In this document: piece after piece, positions 19,119 to 27,696 of the stretch
Layout: each line of letters starts with the position of its first letter
Position numbering within the stretch: position 1 is the stretch's first letter
NCBI RefSeq assembly: GCF_002097715.1
Contig: NZ_CP020737.1
Span: forward strand, 1,302,001 to 1,366,000
Length of the DNA stretch: 64,000 bases
Direction: 5' to 3'
Origin: Burkholderia ubonensis subsp. mesacidophila
Lineage (GTDB): Bacteria > Pseudomonadota > Gammaproteobacteria > Burkholderiales > Burkholderiaceae
Translations under genes and position numbers: made by a program
Notes under the pieces: generated by a model
Told to the model about the DNA's origin: nothing
Database searches by the model: none
What the model saw: only the letters and a program-made list of their open reading frames with translations

Positions 19119-20324
19119 TTAGCCGCCGCGCTTGCCGCCCCGGTAGTGGCACGTGCCCGCGAGCGCGGCGAACACCAGCCCCACTGCGCACGTGCCGGTC
19201 CAGCCGAACGCGCGCCACGCGGCGACGCCGACCGACGAGCCGAGCGCGCCGCCGATGAAATAGCACACCATGTACACCGTGTTGACGCGGCTGCGCGCGT
19301 CAGGCTTCAGCGCATAGATGCGCGACTGGTTCGAGATCTGCGCGGCCTGCACGCCGACGTCGAGCACGATCACGCCGATCACGAGCCCGGCGATGCTCGC
19401 GCCGGACAGCGCGAAGATCACGTACGACAGCGCGATCAGCGCGATCGCGAGCGAGATGATCGCGCGCGGCCCGCGCTTGTCGGCGAAGCGTCCCGCATAG
19501 GGCGCGGCGAGCGCGCCCGCCGCGCCGACGATGCCGAACAGGCCCGCCGCCTGCGGCCCGAGATGGAACGGCGCGCCGGCGAGCAGCAGCGTCAGCACCG
19601 GCCAGAACGCGCTGAACGCCGCGAAGATCGCGGCGCCCGTCAGCGACGCTTCGCGCAGCCCGCGCAACTCGGCCGCGAGATGCCACATCGAACCGAGCAG
19701 CTTGCCGTACGGCAGCGTCGACGTCGGCGAGCTCTTCGGCAGGCGCAGCACGATCACCGCGGCGAGCGCGACGAGCGCGGCGACCGACGCGCCGAACACC
19801 GCGCGCCAGCCGAAATACTCGGCGACGAAGCCGGCGGCCGTGCGCGCGAGCAGGATCCCGATCAGCAGGCCGCTCATCACGGTGCCGACCGCTTGCCCGC
19901 GCGCGGCGGGCGGCGCGATTTCCGCGGCGAACGGCACCGCCTGCTGCGCAATGGTCGCGAGCACGCCGATCGCGAGGCTCGCCGCGGCGAGCACCGTGAG
20001 CGACGGCGCGGCGGCGGCCGCGATCAGCGCGACCGACAGGCCGGCGATCTGCAGCAGGATCAGCAGGCGGCGGTCGAAGCGGTCGCCGAGCGGCGCGAGC
20101 AGGAACATCCCGGCTGCGTAGCCGAGCTGCGTCGCGGTCGGTATCGCGCCGATCCACGACGCGCGATCCGGAAACGCCGCGCGGAAGCTGTCGAGCAGCG
20201 GCTGGTTGTAGTAGATGTTCGCGACCGACACGCCCGCGATCGTCGCGAGCAGCAACAGCAGGCTGCGCGAATAGTGGGGCGAGGCGGCGCCGTCGGTCGG
20301 ACGGCCGGGGGCTTCGGATGACAT
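19119..20324 (-). CDS. Major facilitator superfamily transporter
   Basis: A 401-residue 12-helix transporter. The N-terminus reads VSVANIYYNQPLLDSF, which with the motif-A loop GDRFDRR is typical of the YgaY-like drug:H+ antiporter group. The substrate is unknown. The 220-base spacer upstream (20325-20546) contains its promoter region and no gene that I can see. Confidence 0.85.
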   Translation of the reverse strand: MSSEAPGRPTDGAASPHYSRSLLLLLATIAGVSVANIYYNQPLLDSFRAAFPDRASWIGAIPTATQLGYAAGMFLLAPLGDRFDRRLLILLQIAGLSVALIAAAAAPSLTVLAAASLAIGVLATIAQQAVPFAAEIAPPAARGQAVGTVMSGLLIGILLARTAAGFVAEYFGWRAVFGASVAALVALAAVIVLRLPKSSPTSTLPYGKLLGSMWHLAAELRGLREASLTGAAIFAAFSAFWPVLTLLLAGAPFHLGPQAAGLFGIVGAAGALAAPYAGRFADKRGPRAIISLAIALIALSYVIFALSGASIAGLVIGVIVLDVGVQAAQISNQSRIYALKPDARSRVNTVYMVCYFIGGALGSSVGVAAWRAFGWTGTCAVGLVFAALAGTCHYRGGKRGG

Positions 20325-20546
20325 GGCGATACGGGGCGCTCGGGTGTGGCGTGACCCGCTCGGCCGCGGCGGCTGGCGCCGGCGCGCGCCGGGCGGCGGT
20401 CGGGGGAGCCGATGATACCGGAGCCGTGCGAAACGTGCCGGTCATGGCTTCGCCGGGCCGAGCGCGCGCGCCGGCCCGGCGGAGCAGTTGGGGTGCGCGC
20501 TGCGCTCAGGGTTGCCGCGGCGCCGGACAGGCTGCCGCGGCCGCGC

Positions 20547-21371
20547 TCAGTCGACGAGCTCGCCCGTCGGTTCGTAGAACGGATACGGGCCGTCACCTTC
20601 GTCGACGTATACGTGATGCGTGATCACGCCGGCATCCGGCGTATAGCGATGCACGGCGAACGCGGGCGGCTCGAGCCGGAACGCCGACGGCGCGCCGTCG
20701 CGCAGGTCGAACGCGACCTGGTGCGCGGGCGCCGGCACGGCCGACGCGATCGTGCCGCCGAAGCGCGCGAACATCGTCCGGTGCACGTGGCCGCACAGCA
20801 CGCGCTCGACGTTCGGATGGCCGCGCAGCAGCGCGTCGAGCTTCGCGGCGGCAGCGGGCGCGAGCCGCAGCGCATCCATGTGGCCGATCCCCGATGCAAA
20901 CGGCGGGTGATGCAGCGCGACGATCACGGGCCGGTCGCGCGCGGCGTCGAGCTGGTCGGCGAGCCACGCGAGGCGCGCGTCGCACAGGTCGCCGGCGCTC
21001 GCGCCGGGCACCTGCGAATCGAGCGCGAGCACGCGCACCGCGCCGACGTCGAGCGCGTACTGCACGAACTCGCCGTCCTGCCACTCGGGGCGATCGGCGA
21101 ACGCGCGGCGCAACGCCGCGCGGTCGTCGTGGTTGCCGACCATCAGGTAATAGGGAATCTCGAGCGGTGCGAGCAGGTCGCGCAATTGCGCGTATTCGTC
21201 GTCGCGGCCGAAATCGACCAGGTCGCCGGTGACGAGCACCGCGTCGGGGCGCGGTTCGAGCGCGTTCAGGCGCGCGATGCAGCGCGCGAGCGCGGCGGCC
21301 GTGTCGACGCGCTGGTATGCGAGCTGACCGGGCCGCTTGATGTGGAGATCGCTGATTTGGGCAAGCAACAT
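20547..21371 (-). CDS. Metallophosphoesterase, CpdA-like phosphodiesterase
   Basis: A 274-residue calcineurin-like phosphoesterase. The metal-binding signatures are in order: QISDLHI near residue 5, GDLVDFG, MVGNHDD, LHHPPF and CGHVHRT. This set marks class III cyclic-nucleotide phosphodiesterase/GpdQ relatives. The start at 21371 follows GAGGAA. It lies 41 bases downstream of the ABC ATPase gene on the same strand, so it is probably the last gene of that operon. It may hydrolyse an imported phosphodiester. Confidence 0.85.
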   Translation of the reverse strand: MLLAQISDLHIKRPGQLAYQRVDTAAALARCIARLNALEPRPDAVLVTGDLVDFGRDDEYAQLRDLLAPLEIPYYLMVGNHDDRAALRRAFADRPEWQDGEFVQYALDVGAVRVLALDSQVPGASAGDLCDARLAWLADQLDAARDRPVIVALHHPPFASGIGHMDALRLAPAAAAKLDALLRGHPNVERVLCGHVHRTMFARFGGTIASAVPAPAHQVAFDLRDGAPSAFRLEPPAFAVHRYTPDAGVITHHVYVDEGDGPYPFYEPTGELVD

Positions 21372-21412
21372 CGTCGTTCCTCGGATCGTGTTTTTGTCGT
21401 AAGTGGGGTGCG

Positions 21413-22444
21413 TCACGCGCCGAGCGCGATCAGCCCGTCGGCCGCGATCGCGATGCCGACGGCCGTGCCGCGCGCGAGCTCGATGCGGCCCGGCACGTCG
21501 ATCACGAGCGCGTCCGGCGCCGCGTGCTCGATCGTGAGCCGGGTGCGCTCGCCGAGGAACGCGCAGCCGCTGACCGCGCCGCGCAGCGGCGCATGCGCGG
21601 GATCGGCGAGCTGCGCGTCTTCCGGCCGGAAGAACCATTCGTCGGCGGCGTGCGGCGTGACGAGCCTGCCGCCCGTCGTCACGAGCGCACCGTCCCGCCA
21701 TTCTCCCGCAATGCGGTTCAGCGTGCCGATGAACTGCGCGACCGCGCGGTTCGCGGGCCGGTAGTAGATGTCGCGCGGCGTGCCGATCTGCTCGATGCGG
21801 CCCGCGCTCATCACGACGATGCGGTCGCCGAGTTCCATCGCCTCGGCCTGGTCGTGCGTCACGTACACGGTCGTCACGCCCAGCTCGCGCAGCAGCGCGT
21901 TCATCTCGCGGCGCAGCGCGTCGCGCAGCTTCGCGTCGAGCGCGGTCAGCGGCTCGTCGAGCAGCAGCACGCGCGGGCGCACCGCCAGCGCGCGCGCCAG
22001 CGCGACCCGCTGGCGCTGGCCGCCGGAGAGCTGGTCGATCGGTTTCTCCGCGTGCGCGTCGAGCCGCATCATCGCGAGCAGGTCGTCGACGCGCTCGCGC
22101 AGCACGCGCGGCTCGGTCTTGCGGATCTTCAGTCCGTAGCCGACGTTGCCGCGCACCGTCAGGTTCGGAAACAGCGCGTAGTTCTGGAACACCATGCCGA
22201 CCTGGCGGCGTTCGATCGGCAGCGCGGTGACGTCGTCGCCGCCGAACAGGATCGCGCCGCCCGCGTCCGGCGTATCGAGGCCGGCGATCAGGCGCAGCGT
22301 CGTGGTCTTGCCGCAGCCGGACGGCCCGAGCAGCACGAGTGTCTCGCCCGCGCCGATCGACAGGTCGAGCGGCTCGAGCACGCGGGTGCCGCGGAAGGTC
22401 TTCGCGCAGCGGGTCAGGGTGATCGGGATCGAATCGAGTTTCAT
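21413..22444 (-). CDS. ABC importer ATP-binding subunit (PotA/PhnT-type)
   Basis: A 343-residue ATPase. Walker A is GPSGCGKTT, the Q-loop is FQNYALFP, the signature is LSGGQRQRVALARAL, Walker B is LLLDEPLTALD and the switch His is in VTHDQAEA. A C-terminal TOBE-like domain follows from about residue 240. This build is shared by putrescine, Fe3+ and 2-aminoethylphosphonate importers. It is transcribed after the two permease genes, with 22 bases between. Confidence 0.9.
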   Translation of the reverse strand: MKLDSIPITLTRCAKTFRGTRVLEPLDLSIGAGETLVLLGPSGCGKTTTLRLIAGLDTPDAGGAILFGGDDVTALPIERRQVGMVFQNYALFPNLTVRGNVGYGLKIRKTEPRVLRERVDDLLAMMRLDAHAEKPIDQLSGGQRQRVALARALAVRPRVLLLDEPLTALDAKLRDALRREMNALLRELGVTTVYVTHDQAEAMELGDRIVVMSAGRIEQIGTPRDIYYRPANRAVAQFIGTLNRIAGEWRDGALVTTGGRLVTPHAADEWFFRPEDAQLADPAHAPLRGAVSGCAFLGERTRLTIEHAAPDALVIDVPGRIELARGTAVGIAIAADGLIALGA

Positions 22445-22466
22445 AAGGGCAACGGGTTTAGCCGAT

Positions 22467-23357
22467 TCAACGTTTGGCGCGCTTGACCGCGCGCGTGCCG
22501 GACGGATCGACGCCGAGCCACTGCATCGCGACGAGGAGCGGCAGCGTCATCAGCAGGAACAGGATCGTGTACGCGCTGCCGACTTCGAGGCGCAGCGACG
22601 CGTAGGTGTCGGCAAGCCCGACGGGCAGCGTCTTCGTGTCGGGCGTGTGCAGCATCCACGTGAGGTTGAACTCGCCGATCGACAGCGTGAGCACCGCGAG
22701 CGCGCCCGCGACGATGCCGGGCCGCAGGTTCGGCAGCACGATCGTGACGAAGCGCGTGACGAACGACGCGCCGAGACTCGCCGCGCCTTCCTCGAGCGTG
22801 CGCAGGTCGGCGCCCGCCGCGACGGCCGCGACCGCGCGCACCATAAACGGCAGCGTGAACACGACGTGGCCGGCGACGATGAACCACAGGCTCATCCGGA
22901 ACGCGGTGAAGCCGCCGTAGACGACGAGCAGCGCGAGCGCGGACGCGAGCCCCGGCAGCGCGACCGGCAGCACCAGCGCTTCCTCGATCACGCGCGCGAA
23001 GCGGCCCTTGCTGCGCGCGAGCGCGTAGCCGGCCGGCACGCCGACGGCGAGCACGATCGCGAGCGTCGCGAACGCGACGGCGAGCGACAGCACGACCGAG
23101 CCGTGATACTGCTGCCACACCTGTTCGAGCCAGCGCAGCGTAAGGCCGCTCGACACGCCGCGGAAGTAGTTGACGGTCAGCCCCGCGAGCACCGACATCA
23201 CGACGGGGATGATCAGGAACGCGCACAGCAGCAGCGTGACGAGCCATTGCAGCGCGGCGATCGCGCGTGCGCCGGTCACGCGCGGCGCGCGCCGCGCCGC
23301 GCCGTTCGCGCGGACCGGGGCGGGCGACGGCGCGGAGGAATCGGAAAGCGAATGCAT
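22467..23357 (-). CDS. ABC importer permease subunit 2
   Basis: A 296-residue binding-protein-dependent permease with about six helices. The EAA loop that docks on the ATPase reads EEGAASLGASFVTRFVTIVLP. The ATG at 23357 is chosen because GAGGTG stands eight bases upstream; a GTG at 23366 is also in frame. It directly follows permease 1. Confidence 0.88.
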   Translation of the reverse strand: MHSLSDSSAPSPAPVRANGAARRAPRVTGARAIAALQWLVTLLLCAFLIIPVVMSVLAGLTVNYFRGVSSGLTLRWLEQVWQQYHGSVVLSLAVAFATLAIVLAVGVPAGYALARSKGRFARVIEEALVLPVALPGLASALALLVVYGGFTAFRMSLWFIVAGHVVFTLPFMVRAVAAVAAGADLRTLEEGAASLGASFVTRFVTIVLPNLRPGIVAGALAVLTLSIGEFNLTWMLHTPDTKTLPVGLADTYASLRLEVGSAYTILFLLMTLPLLVAMQWLGVDPSGTRAVKRAKR

Positions 23358-23367
23358 CGGATGCACC

Positions 23368-24192
23368 TCAGGCGGCCGCGGCCGCGGTGTGGCCGGTGAA
23401 CTGGCGCGCGAGCGCGAGCGCGGCCCACGTGACGACGCCGAGCACGATCGACAGGCCGGCGGCCGTCGCGATGTTCGCGTTCAGCGTGAACTCGGTGTAG
23501 ATCGTCATCGGCAGCACGTTCAGGTCGGTCGCGAGCGTGAACGCGGTGCCGAAGGCGCCCATCGCGGTCGCGAAGCAGATCGCGCCGGCCGCGATCAGGC
23601 CCGGCGCGAGCGCCGGCAGCACGATGTCGCACAGGATCCGCCACGGCGACGCGCCGAGCGAGCGCGCCGCTTCCTCGAGCGATGGATCGAGCTTCGACGC
23701 CGCCGCGATCACGGTGACGATCACGCGCGGAATCGAGAAGTACAGGTAGCCCGCGAACAGGCCCGCGACCGAATACGCGAACACCCACTTGTCGCCGGTG
23801 AGCTTCGCGGACAGCATGCCGATCAGCCCTTGCCGGCCCGCGAGCATGATCACCATGAAGCCGACGACCACGCCCGGAAACGCGAGCGGGAAGGTGAGCA
23901 GCGCGAGCAGCACGCGCTTGCCGGCGAACTCGCGGCGCGCGAGCAAGAGGCCTGCGATCGTCGACAGCGCGAGCGTCGCGAGCGTGACGGCCGCCGACAG
24001 CGCGACCGTCTCGCCGAGGCTCTTCATGTAGCGCGCGTTGCCGAGCAGCGCCGCGTATTGCGTGAAGAACGCGCCGTTGGCCGACACCTGCGCGAGCGAC
24101 GCCATCGGCAGCAGCCAGAACGCGGTGAACACCGCGAGCGCGGGCGCGACGAGCGCGATGCGCCAGCGCAGCGGGAAAGTCAGGTCGAGCAT
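23368..24192 (-). CDS. ABC importer permease subunit 1
   Basis: A 274-residue permease of about six helices. The EAA loop reads EEAARSLGASPWRILCDIVLP. The start MLDLTFPLRW at 24192 begins 16 bases after the binding-protein stop and precedes the first membrane helix. The frame is open upstream, but that part looks like shadow sequence. Confidence 0.88.
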   Translation of the reverse strand: MLDLTFPLRWRIALVAPALAVFTAFWLLPMASLAQVSANGAFFTQYAALLGNARYMKSLGETVALSAAVTLATLALSTIAGLLLARREFAGKRVLLALLTFPLAFPGVVVGFMVIMLAGRQGLIGMLSAKLTGDKWVFAYSVAGLFAGYLYFSIPRVIVTVIAAASKLDPSLEEAARSLGASPWRILCDIVLPALAPGLIAAGAICFATAMGAFGTAFTLATDLNVLPMTIYTEFTLNANIATAAGLSIVLGVVTWAALALARQFTGHTAAAAA

Positions 24193-24208
24193 CGGTCGCG
24201 TTCCACCG

Positions 24209-25237
24209 TCACTGCATGATCTGCAGGTATTGCTGGCCGAACGCCTGCTGACCCGCGGCCATCTTGCCGAAGTCGACGGCCTTCGCGCGCGCATAGTCGC
24301 TCGCCGGCAGGAACTTCGACGCGACGTCGGCGCTCATCGCCTGTGCGCGCACCGGGCGCAGATACGCGTTCGCCCACAGCTTCTGGCCTTCGTCGGACAG
24401 CACGAAATCCAGCACCTTCTTGCCGTTCCCGTCATGCGGCGCACCCTTCACGAGGCTCATCACGTACGGCACCGCGATCGTGCCTTCCTGCGGAATCACG
24501 AACTCGACGTTCGCGTGATCCTTGTACTTCGCGCGGTATGCGTCGAAGTCGTAGTCGAGCAGGATCGGAATCTCGCCCGACAGCACGCGCGCGTATGCGG
24601 TCTGCTTCGGCACGATCGGCGCGTTGGCCTTGAGCTTGCGGAACCAGTCGAGGCCCGGCTTGAAGTTGTCGAGACTGCCGCCGAGCGCCTGGTTGACGGC
24701 GACCGCGCCCGCGTAGCCGACGAACGCGCTCGACGGATCGAGATAGCCGACCATCCCCTTGTATTCGGGCTTCAGCAGGTCCGCCCACGAGCGCGGCACC
24801 GGCTTGCCTTCGAGCGCGTCCTTGTTGACGAAGAAGCCGAGCGTGCCCGAGTGGATCGCGAACCAGTAGCCCTGCGGGTCCTTCAGGTTCGCCGGGACGT
24901 CGTTCCAGTGCGCGGGCTTGTACGGTGCGATCACGCCCTTGTCCTTCGCCTGGAATGCCGACGACACGCCGAGATAGACGACGTCCGCGACCGGGCTCTT
25001 CTGTTCGGCGATCAGCTGCGCGATCGCTTGGCCCGAGTTCTTGTTGTCGAACGGCACGCGGATGCCGGTCTTCTGCTTGATCGCCGCGATCTGCGCGGCC
25101 CAGTCGGCCCATTCGGGCGGGCAGTTGTAGCAGATCGCGGTGTCTTCCGCGTGCGCGACGGGCGCGCCTGCGAGGAGCGCGGCGCAGGCGAGCGGCGCGG
25201 CGAGCGCGCGCAGCAGGGACTTCAGTCGAAGTGTCAC
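24209..25237 (-). CDS. ABC importer periplasmic substrate-binding protein
   Basis: A 342-residue exported protein with a signal peptide ending GAPVAHAED. It belongs to the extracellular solute-binding family of Fe3+/putrescine/phosphonate type (DVVYLGVSSAFQAKDKGVIAPY, PRSWADLLKPEYKGMVGYLDPSSAFVG, FVLSDEGQKLWANAYLRPVR). A GTG start at 25237 fits a GGAG site and leaves a normal signal peptide. The substrate is not evident. The downstream phosphoesterase suggests an organophosphate or phosphodiester, which is inference. Confidence 0.85.
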   Translation of the reverse strand: MTLRLKSLLRALAAPLACAALLAGAPVAHAEDTAICYNCPPEWADWAAQIAAIKQKTGIRVPFDNKNSGQAIAQLIAEQKSPVADVVYLGVSSAFQAKDKGVIAPYKPAHWNDVPANLKDPQGYWFAIHSGTLGFFVNKDALEGKPVPRSWADLLKPEYKGMVGYLDPSSAFVGYAGAVAVNQALGGSLDNFKPGLDWFRKLKANAPIVPKQTAYARVLSGEIPILLDYDFDAYRAKYKDHANVEFVIPQEGTIAVPYVMSLVKGAPHDGNGKKVLDFVLSDEGQKLWANAYLRPVRAQAMSADVASKFLPASDYARAKAVDFGKMAAGQQAFGQQYLQIMQ

Positions 25238-25290
25238 GTGGTGGTCTCCGGGGGAGCGGGTGGGGAGCGGCGGGGGTGCTGATCTTGCGA

Positions 25291-26319
25291 TCAGGCTTCG
25301 CGCACGCGCAGGTCGGCCGGCGTGATCTTCGCGACCGTCGCGCCGTCGCGCACCGCGTGCGGCAGGATCAGCGACGTGCGTTCGATGGCCGCGCCGCCGA
25401 TGCTTTCGACGAGGCGCAGCCACGCATGGCGGCCGATGTCGCGGTTCGGCGTCGCGACGCTCGCGAGCGGCGGCGCGAGCAGCTCGCCGATCGCAATGCC
25501 GTCGAAACCGAGCACCGAGATGTCGTCGGGCACCGAGAAGCCGGCGCGCCGGAGGCCACGCATCACCACCATCGCGAGCAGGTCGTTGCTGCAGAACAGC
25601 GCGGTGGGGCGTGTCGCGCGCGCGGTCAGGTGCGCGAGCACCGCATCGGGCAGCTCGGGCGCGTTGAAGTCGATCTCGACGGGCGGCAGCGGCGCGACGC
25701 CGCTTTCGTCGAGCGCCTGCGCGTAGCCGAGATGCCGCTGCCGCGCGCGATCCGACGCGGCGAGCGAGCCGGCGAGCATCAGCACGCGGCGATGGCCGCG
25801 GGCCGTCAGCATGCGCACGCCGTCGTAGGCGGCAAGGCGGTTGTCGACCGACACCGACGGACGGCGCTGCGTGTCGTTGTGCATCAGCACGTAATGCGGG
25901 CCGTCGTGGTCGAGCATGTCGAGGAGCGGATGCGTGTCGGCATCGGCGACGGTCAGGATCAGCCCTTCGACGCGCTGCTCGCGCAGCGTTTCGATCGCGT
26001 GGCGCTCGCGCGCCGCGTCGTATTCGGTCGTCATCAGGATCAGCTTGAAGCCGGCCGCGGTCGCGAGCTCGTCGATGCCTTGCAGGCAGTCGGCGAACAC
26101 CGGGTTCGCGAGCGTCGGCAGCACGACGCCGATCAGGCGCGTGCGCTCGCCGCGCAGCTGGCGGCCGAGCGGGCTCGGGCGGAATTTCAGCGTGTCGATG
26201 GCCGTGCGGATCGCGACGAGCGTCGCGGGGCTGACGGTGTGCGGCGCGTTGAGCGCGCGCGACACGGTGGCGATCGAGAAGCCGGCGAGCGCGGCGACAT
26301 CCTTGATGGTCGGGGTCAT
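25291..26319 (-). CDS. LacI-family transcriptional repressor
   Basis: A 342-residue regulator. The N-terminal helix-turn-helix and hinge read TIKDVAALAGFSIATVSRALN, followed by a periplasmic-binding-protein-like effector domain (RLIGVVLPTLANPVFADCLQG, CSNDLLAMVVMRGLR, DDISVLGFDG). It lies 53 bases upstream of the binding-protein gene on the same strand. Two AACGTT-centred sites in its own leader suggest that it represses itself and the ABC operon until its inducer, probably the transported compound, is present. Confidence 0.92.
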   Translation of the reverse strand: MTPTIKDVAALAGFSIATVSRALNAPHTVSPATLVAIRTAIDTLKFRPSPLGRQLRGERTRLIGVVLPTLANPVFADCLQGIDELATAAGFKLILMTTEYDAARERHAIETLREQRVEGLILTVADADTHPLLDMLDHDGPHYVLMHNDTQRRPSVSVDNRLAAYDGVRMLTARGHRRVLMLAGSLAASDRARQRHLGYAQALDESGVAPLPPVEIDFNAPELPDAVLAHLTARATRPTALFCSNDLLAMVVMRGLRRAGFSVPDDISVLGFDGIAIGELLAPPLASVATPNRDIGRHAWLRLVESIGGAAIERTSLILPHAVRDGATVAKITPADLRVREA

Positions 26320-26335
26320 GGAGAAAGCACGATGT

Positions 26336-26370
26336 AAACGTTTTCGGCGAGGGAATTATCGAGAACGTTT
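26336..26370. promoter_or_regulatory. Paired LacI-type operators
   Basis: The palindrome AAACGTTT (26336-26343) and a second copy GAACGTTT (26363-26370) lie 17 and 44 bases upstream of the repressor start. CG-centred palindromes of this kind are the usual LacI/PurR-family operators. Confidence 0.65.
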
Positions 26371-26541
26371 ATGACCGTCCGATGACGCGCAATCGGGGGC
26401 AAATCGGCAGGCGGGTGCGCACAATCGTGTGAAGGATGTGGCGGCGGGGCAGCGCACGTATTGTATCGGCGGAAGGTGTGGAAGTCGCGGGAGCGGATGC
26501 GTTCGGCAGGGTCAAATGCGGACCGCGCGCGCGAGCAGTGG

Positions 26542-26547
26542 TAGAAT
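26542..26547 (+). promoter_or_regulatory. -10 box of the tRNA-Leu gene
   Basis: TAGAAT lies 13 bases before the tRNA. No convincing -35 box is visible. The rest of the spacer 26371-26541 shows nothing else. Confidence 0.4.
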
Positions 26548-26560
26548 CCCGTCCGCCCTT

Positions 26561-26897
26561 GCCGGGGTGATGAAATTGGTAAACATAGCGGACTTAAAAG
26601 ATTGAGTGCCCGGCCGGAAACGGCCGGTGCAGAACCCTTCAAATTCGGCGAAACCCCTGATGCGCGGCATCGAGGCAACGCCGAGCCAAGCCTCGCGGCG
26701 CACGCGAGGAAGGTGTAGAGACTAGACGGGGGGCGCCTAAGGCGCACGGGCAACCACACGAGCCCGCGCGCGATGGCGAAGGCATAGTCCAGCGCACGAA
26801 CGGCATCGCTTAGACGATGCCGGCTTTGAAAGAAGCAGTGTGACGAAAATCCGCCGCCTTAACTGGCTTGCCGGTTCGAGTCCGGTCCCCGGCACCA
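26561..26897 (+). tRNA. tRNA-Leu(UAA), interrupted by a group I intron
   Basis: The 5' exon is 26561-26595 and the 3' exon 26846-26897, giving a mature 87-nt tRNA with encoded CCA. The acceptor arms GCCGGGG and CCCCGGC pair, the anticodon loop of the joined exons is CTTAAAA with anticodon TAA, and the T arm reads CCGGTTCGAGTCCGG. A class II variable arm follows the anticodon stem. The break lies between anticodon positions 34 and 35, the same site as in cyanobacterial tRNA-Leu introns. The gene is also the likely attachment site of the adjacent island. Confidence 0.93.
26596..26845 (+). ncRNA. Self-splicing group I intron (IC3-like) in tRNA-Leu
   Basis: A 250-nt intron with no ORF. Core elements appear in order: P as AAATTCGGCGAAACC (26641), Q as CAACGCCGAGCC (about 26676), R as GTGTAGAGACTAGACGG (26713) and S as AAGGCATAGTCC (26779). 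A GAAA-capped P2 hairpin (CCGGCCG and CGGCCGG) and a P9-like hairpin at 26801-26822 are visible. The 5' exon ends in T, which can wobble-pair with G in an internal guide GAGT to form P1, and the intron ends in G. The core closely resembles the Azoarcus tRNA-Ile intron. Confidence 0.93.
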
Positions 26898-27483
26898 GGA
26901 TCGCTTCCTCCGAATTCCTTCCCGGTCGCAAGAACCTTGCCGTAACGCTGGCGACGGCCCGCAAAAGGCGCGACGAAGCCCGCGCAAAGCTTGCCGTAGG
27001 CGTCGTCCGAACGGAGCGACGACAATCGCGAAACGCACCGCCAAGCTGAACGCCGACAATACGTTCGAGGGGGACGCGCTTGCGCCGATGCCGTTCGTTC
27101 GTGCCGGCGAGCTTCGTCAAGCCGAATGAAGTCGGTGCGAGCTCGAGCTTTTCCCGGCGCTCGTTCGGCTGCACGGCCGAAGTGCGAAGCCGCGATCAAC
27201 GCAGCGCTGCGCCGTTTGGGCTGCGACGAACGCACGGCAATTACCGGCCACGATTTTCGCGCGATAGCCCGCACCATCCTGCACGAAGCGCTTGAGCAGA
27301 AGCCGGAGGTCATTGAACACCAGTTGGCGCACGCCGTACCGGATGCGCTTGGCTCGGCATGCAACCGCGCGAAATTCATCAATTCGTCAAGGAACGTCGC
27401 TTGATGATGCAGTCGTGGGCGGATTTCATGATTGAGCTGAAGCGGGGGCGAAGGCGATCCCGCTCAGTATCGCTGCGGCTTGA
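26898..27483 (+). pseudogene. Degenerate P4-type tyrosine integrase
   Basis: Fragments of a P4-like integrase lie in order but in different frames directly after the tRNA. They are an N-terminal piece (KNLAVTLATARKRRDEARAKLAVGV), NADNTFE, PFVRAGELRQAE, the catalytic HDFRAIARTILHE, EHQLAHAV and a C-terminal ERRLMMQSWADFMIEL, with the final AKAIPLSIAAA in another frame. The total is far shorter than the usual 400 residues, so there are internal deletions as well as frameshifts. The residue expected to be the catalytic Tyr (usual context AYNR) is Cys (ACNR). It cannot be functional. Confidence 0.85.
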
Positions 27484-27582
27484 GCAAAAGGCGCGAATAA
27501 ATTAATGAGGCCACTGGCGGGAGTATTTTCGTCTACCGTCGAGCCTGGCAATGACAAGGCACATTGGGGAAATTATTTCAAC

Positions 27583-27620
27583 ACAAAATCGGAGTGTCGC
27601 ACGATCGTGCGACACTCCGA
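27583..27620 (-). terminator. Perfect 32-bp palindrome with T-run, probable operon terminator
   Basis: Bases 27589-27620 form a perfect palindrome with 16-base arms beginning TCGGAGTGTCGCACGA. On the minus strand it is followed by TTTTGT. It lies about 75 bases past the last gene of the island operon. No other gene is seen in 27484-27696. Confidence 0.7.
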
Positions 27621-27696
27621 GGAAGCATCAAATATAAGTCTATATATATCGGCAAAATGGTCGCCGAGTACGGCGCCGCGCGACTTCGAATGCGGA

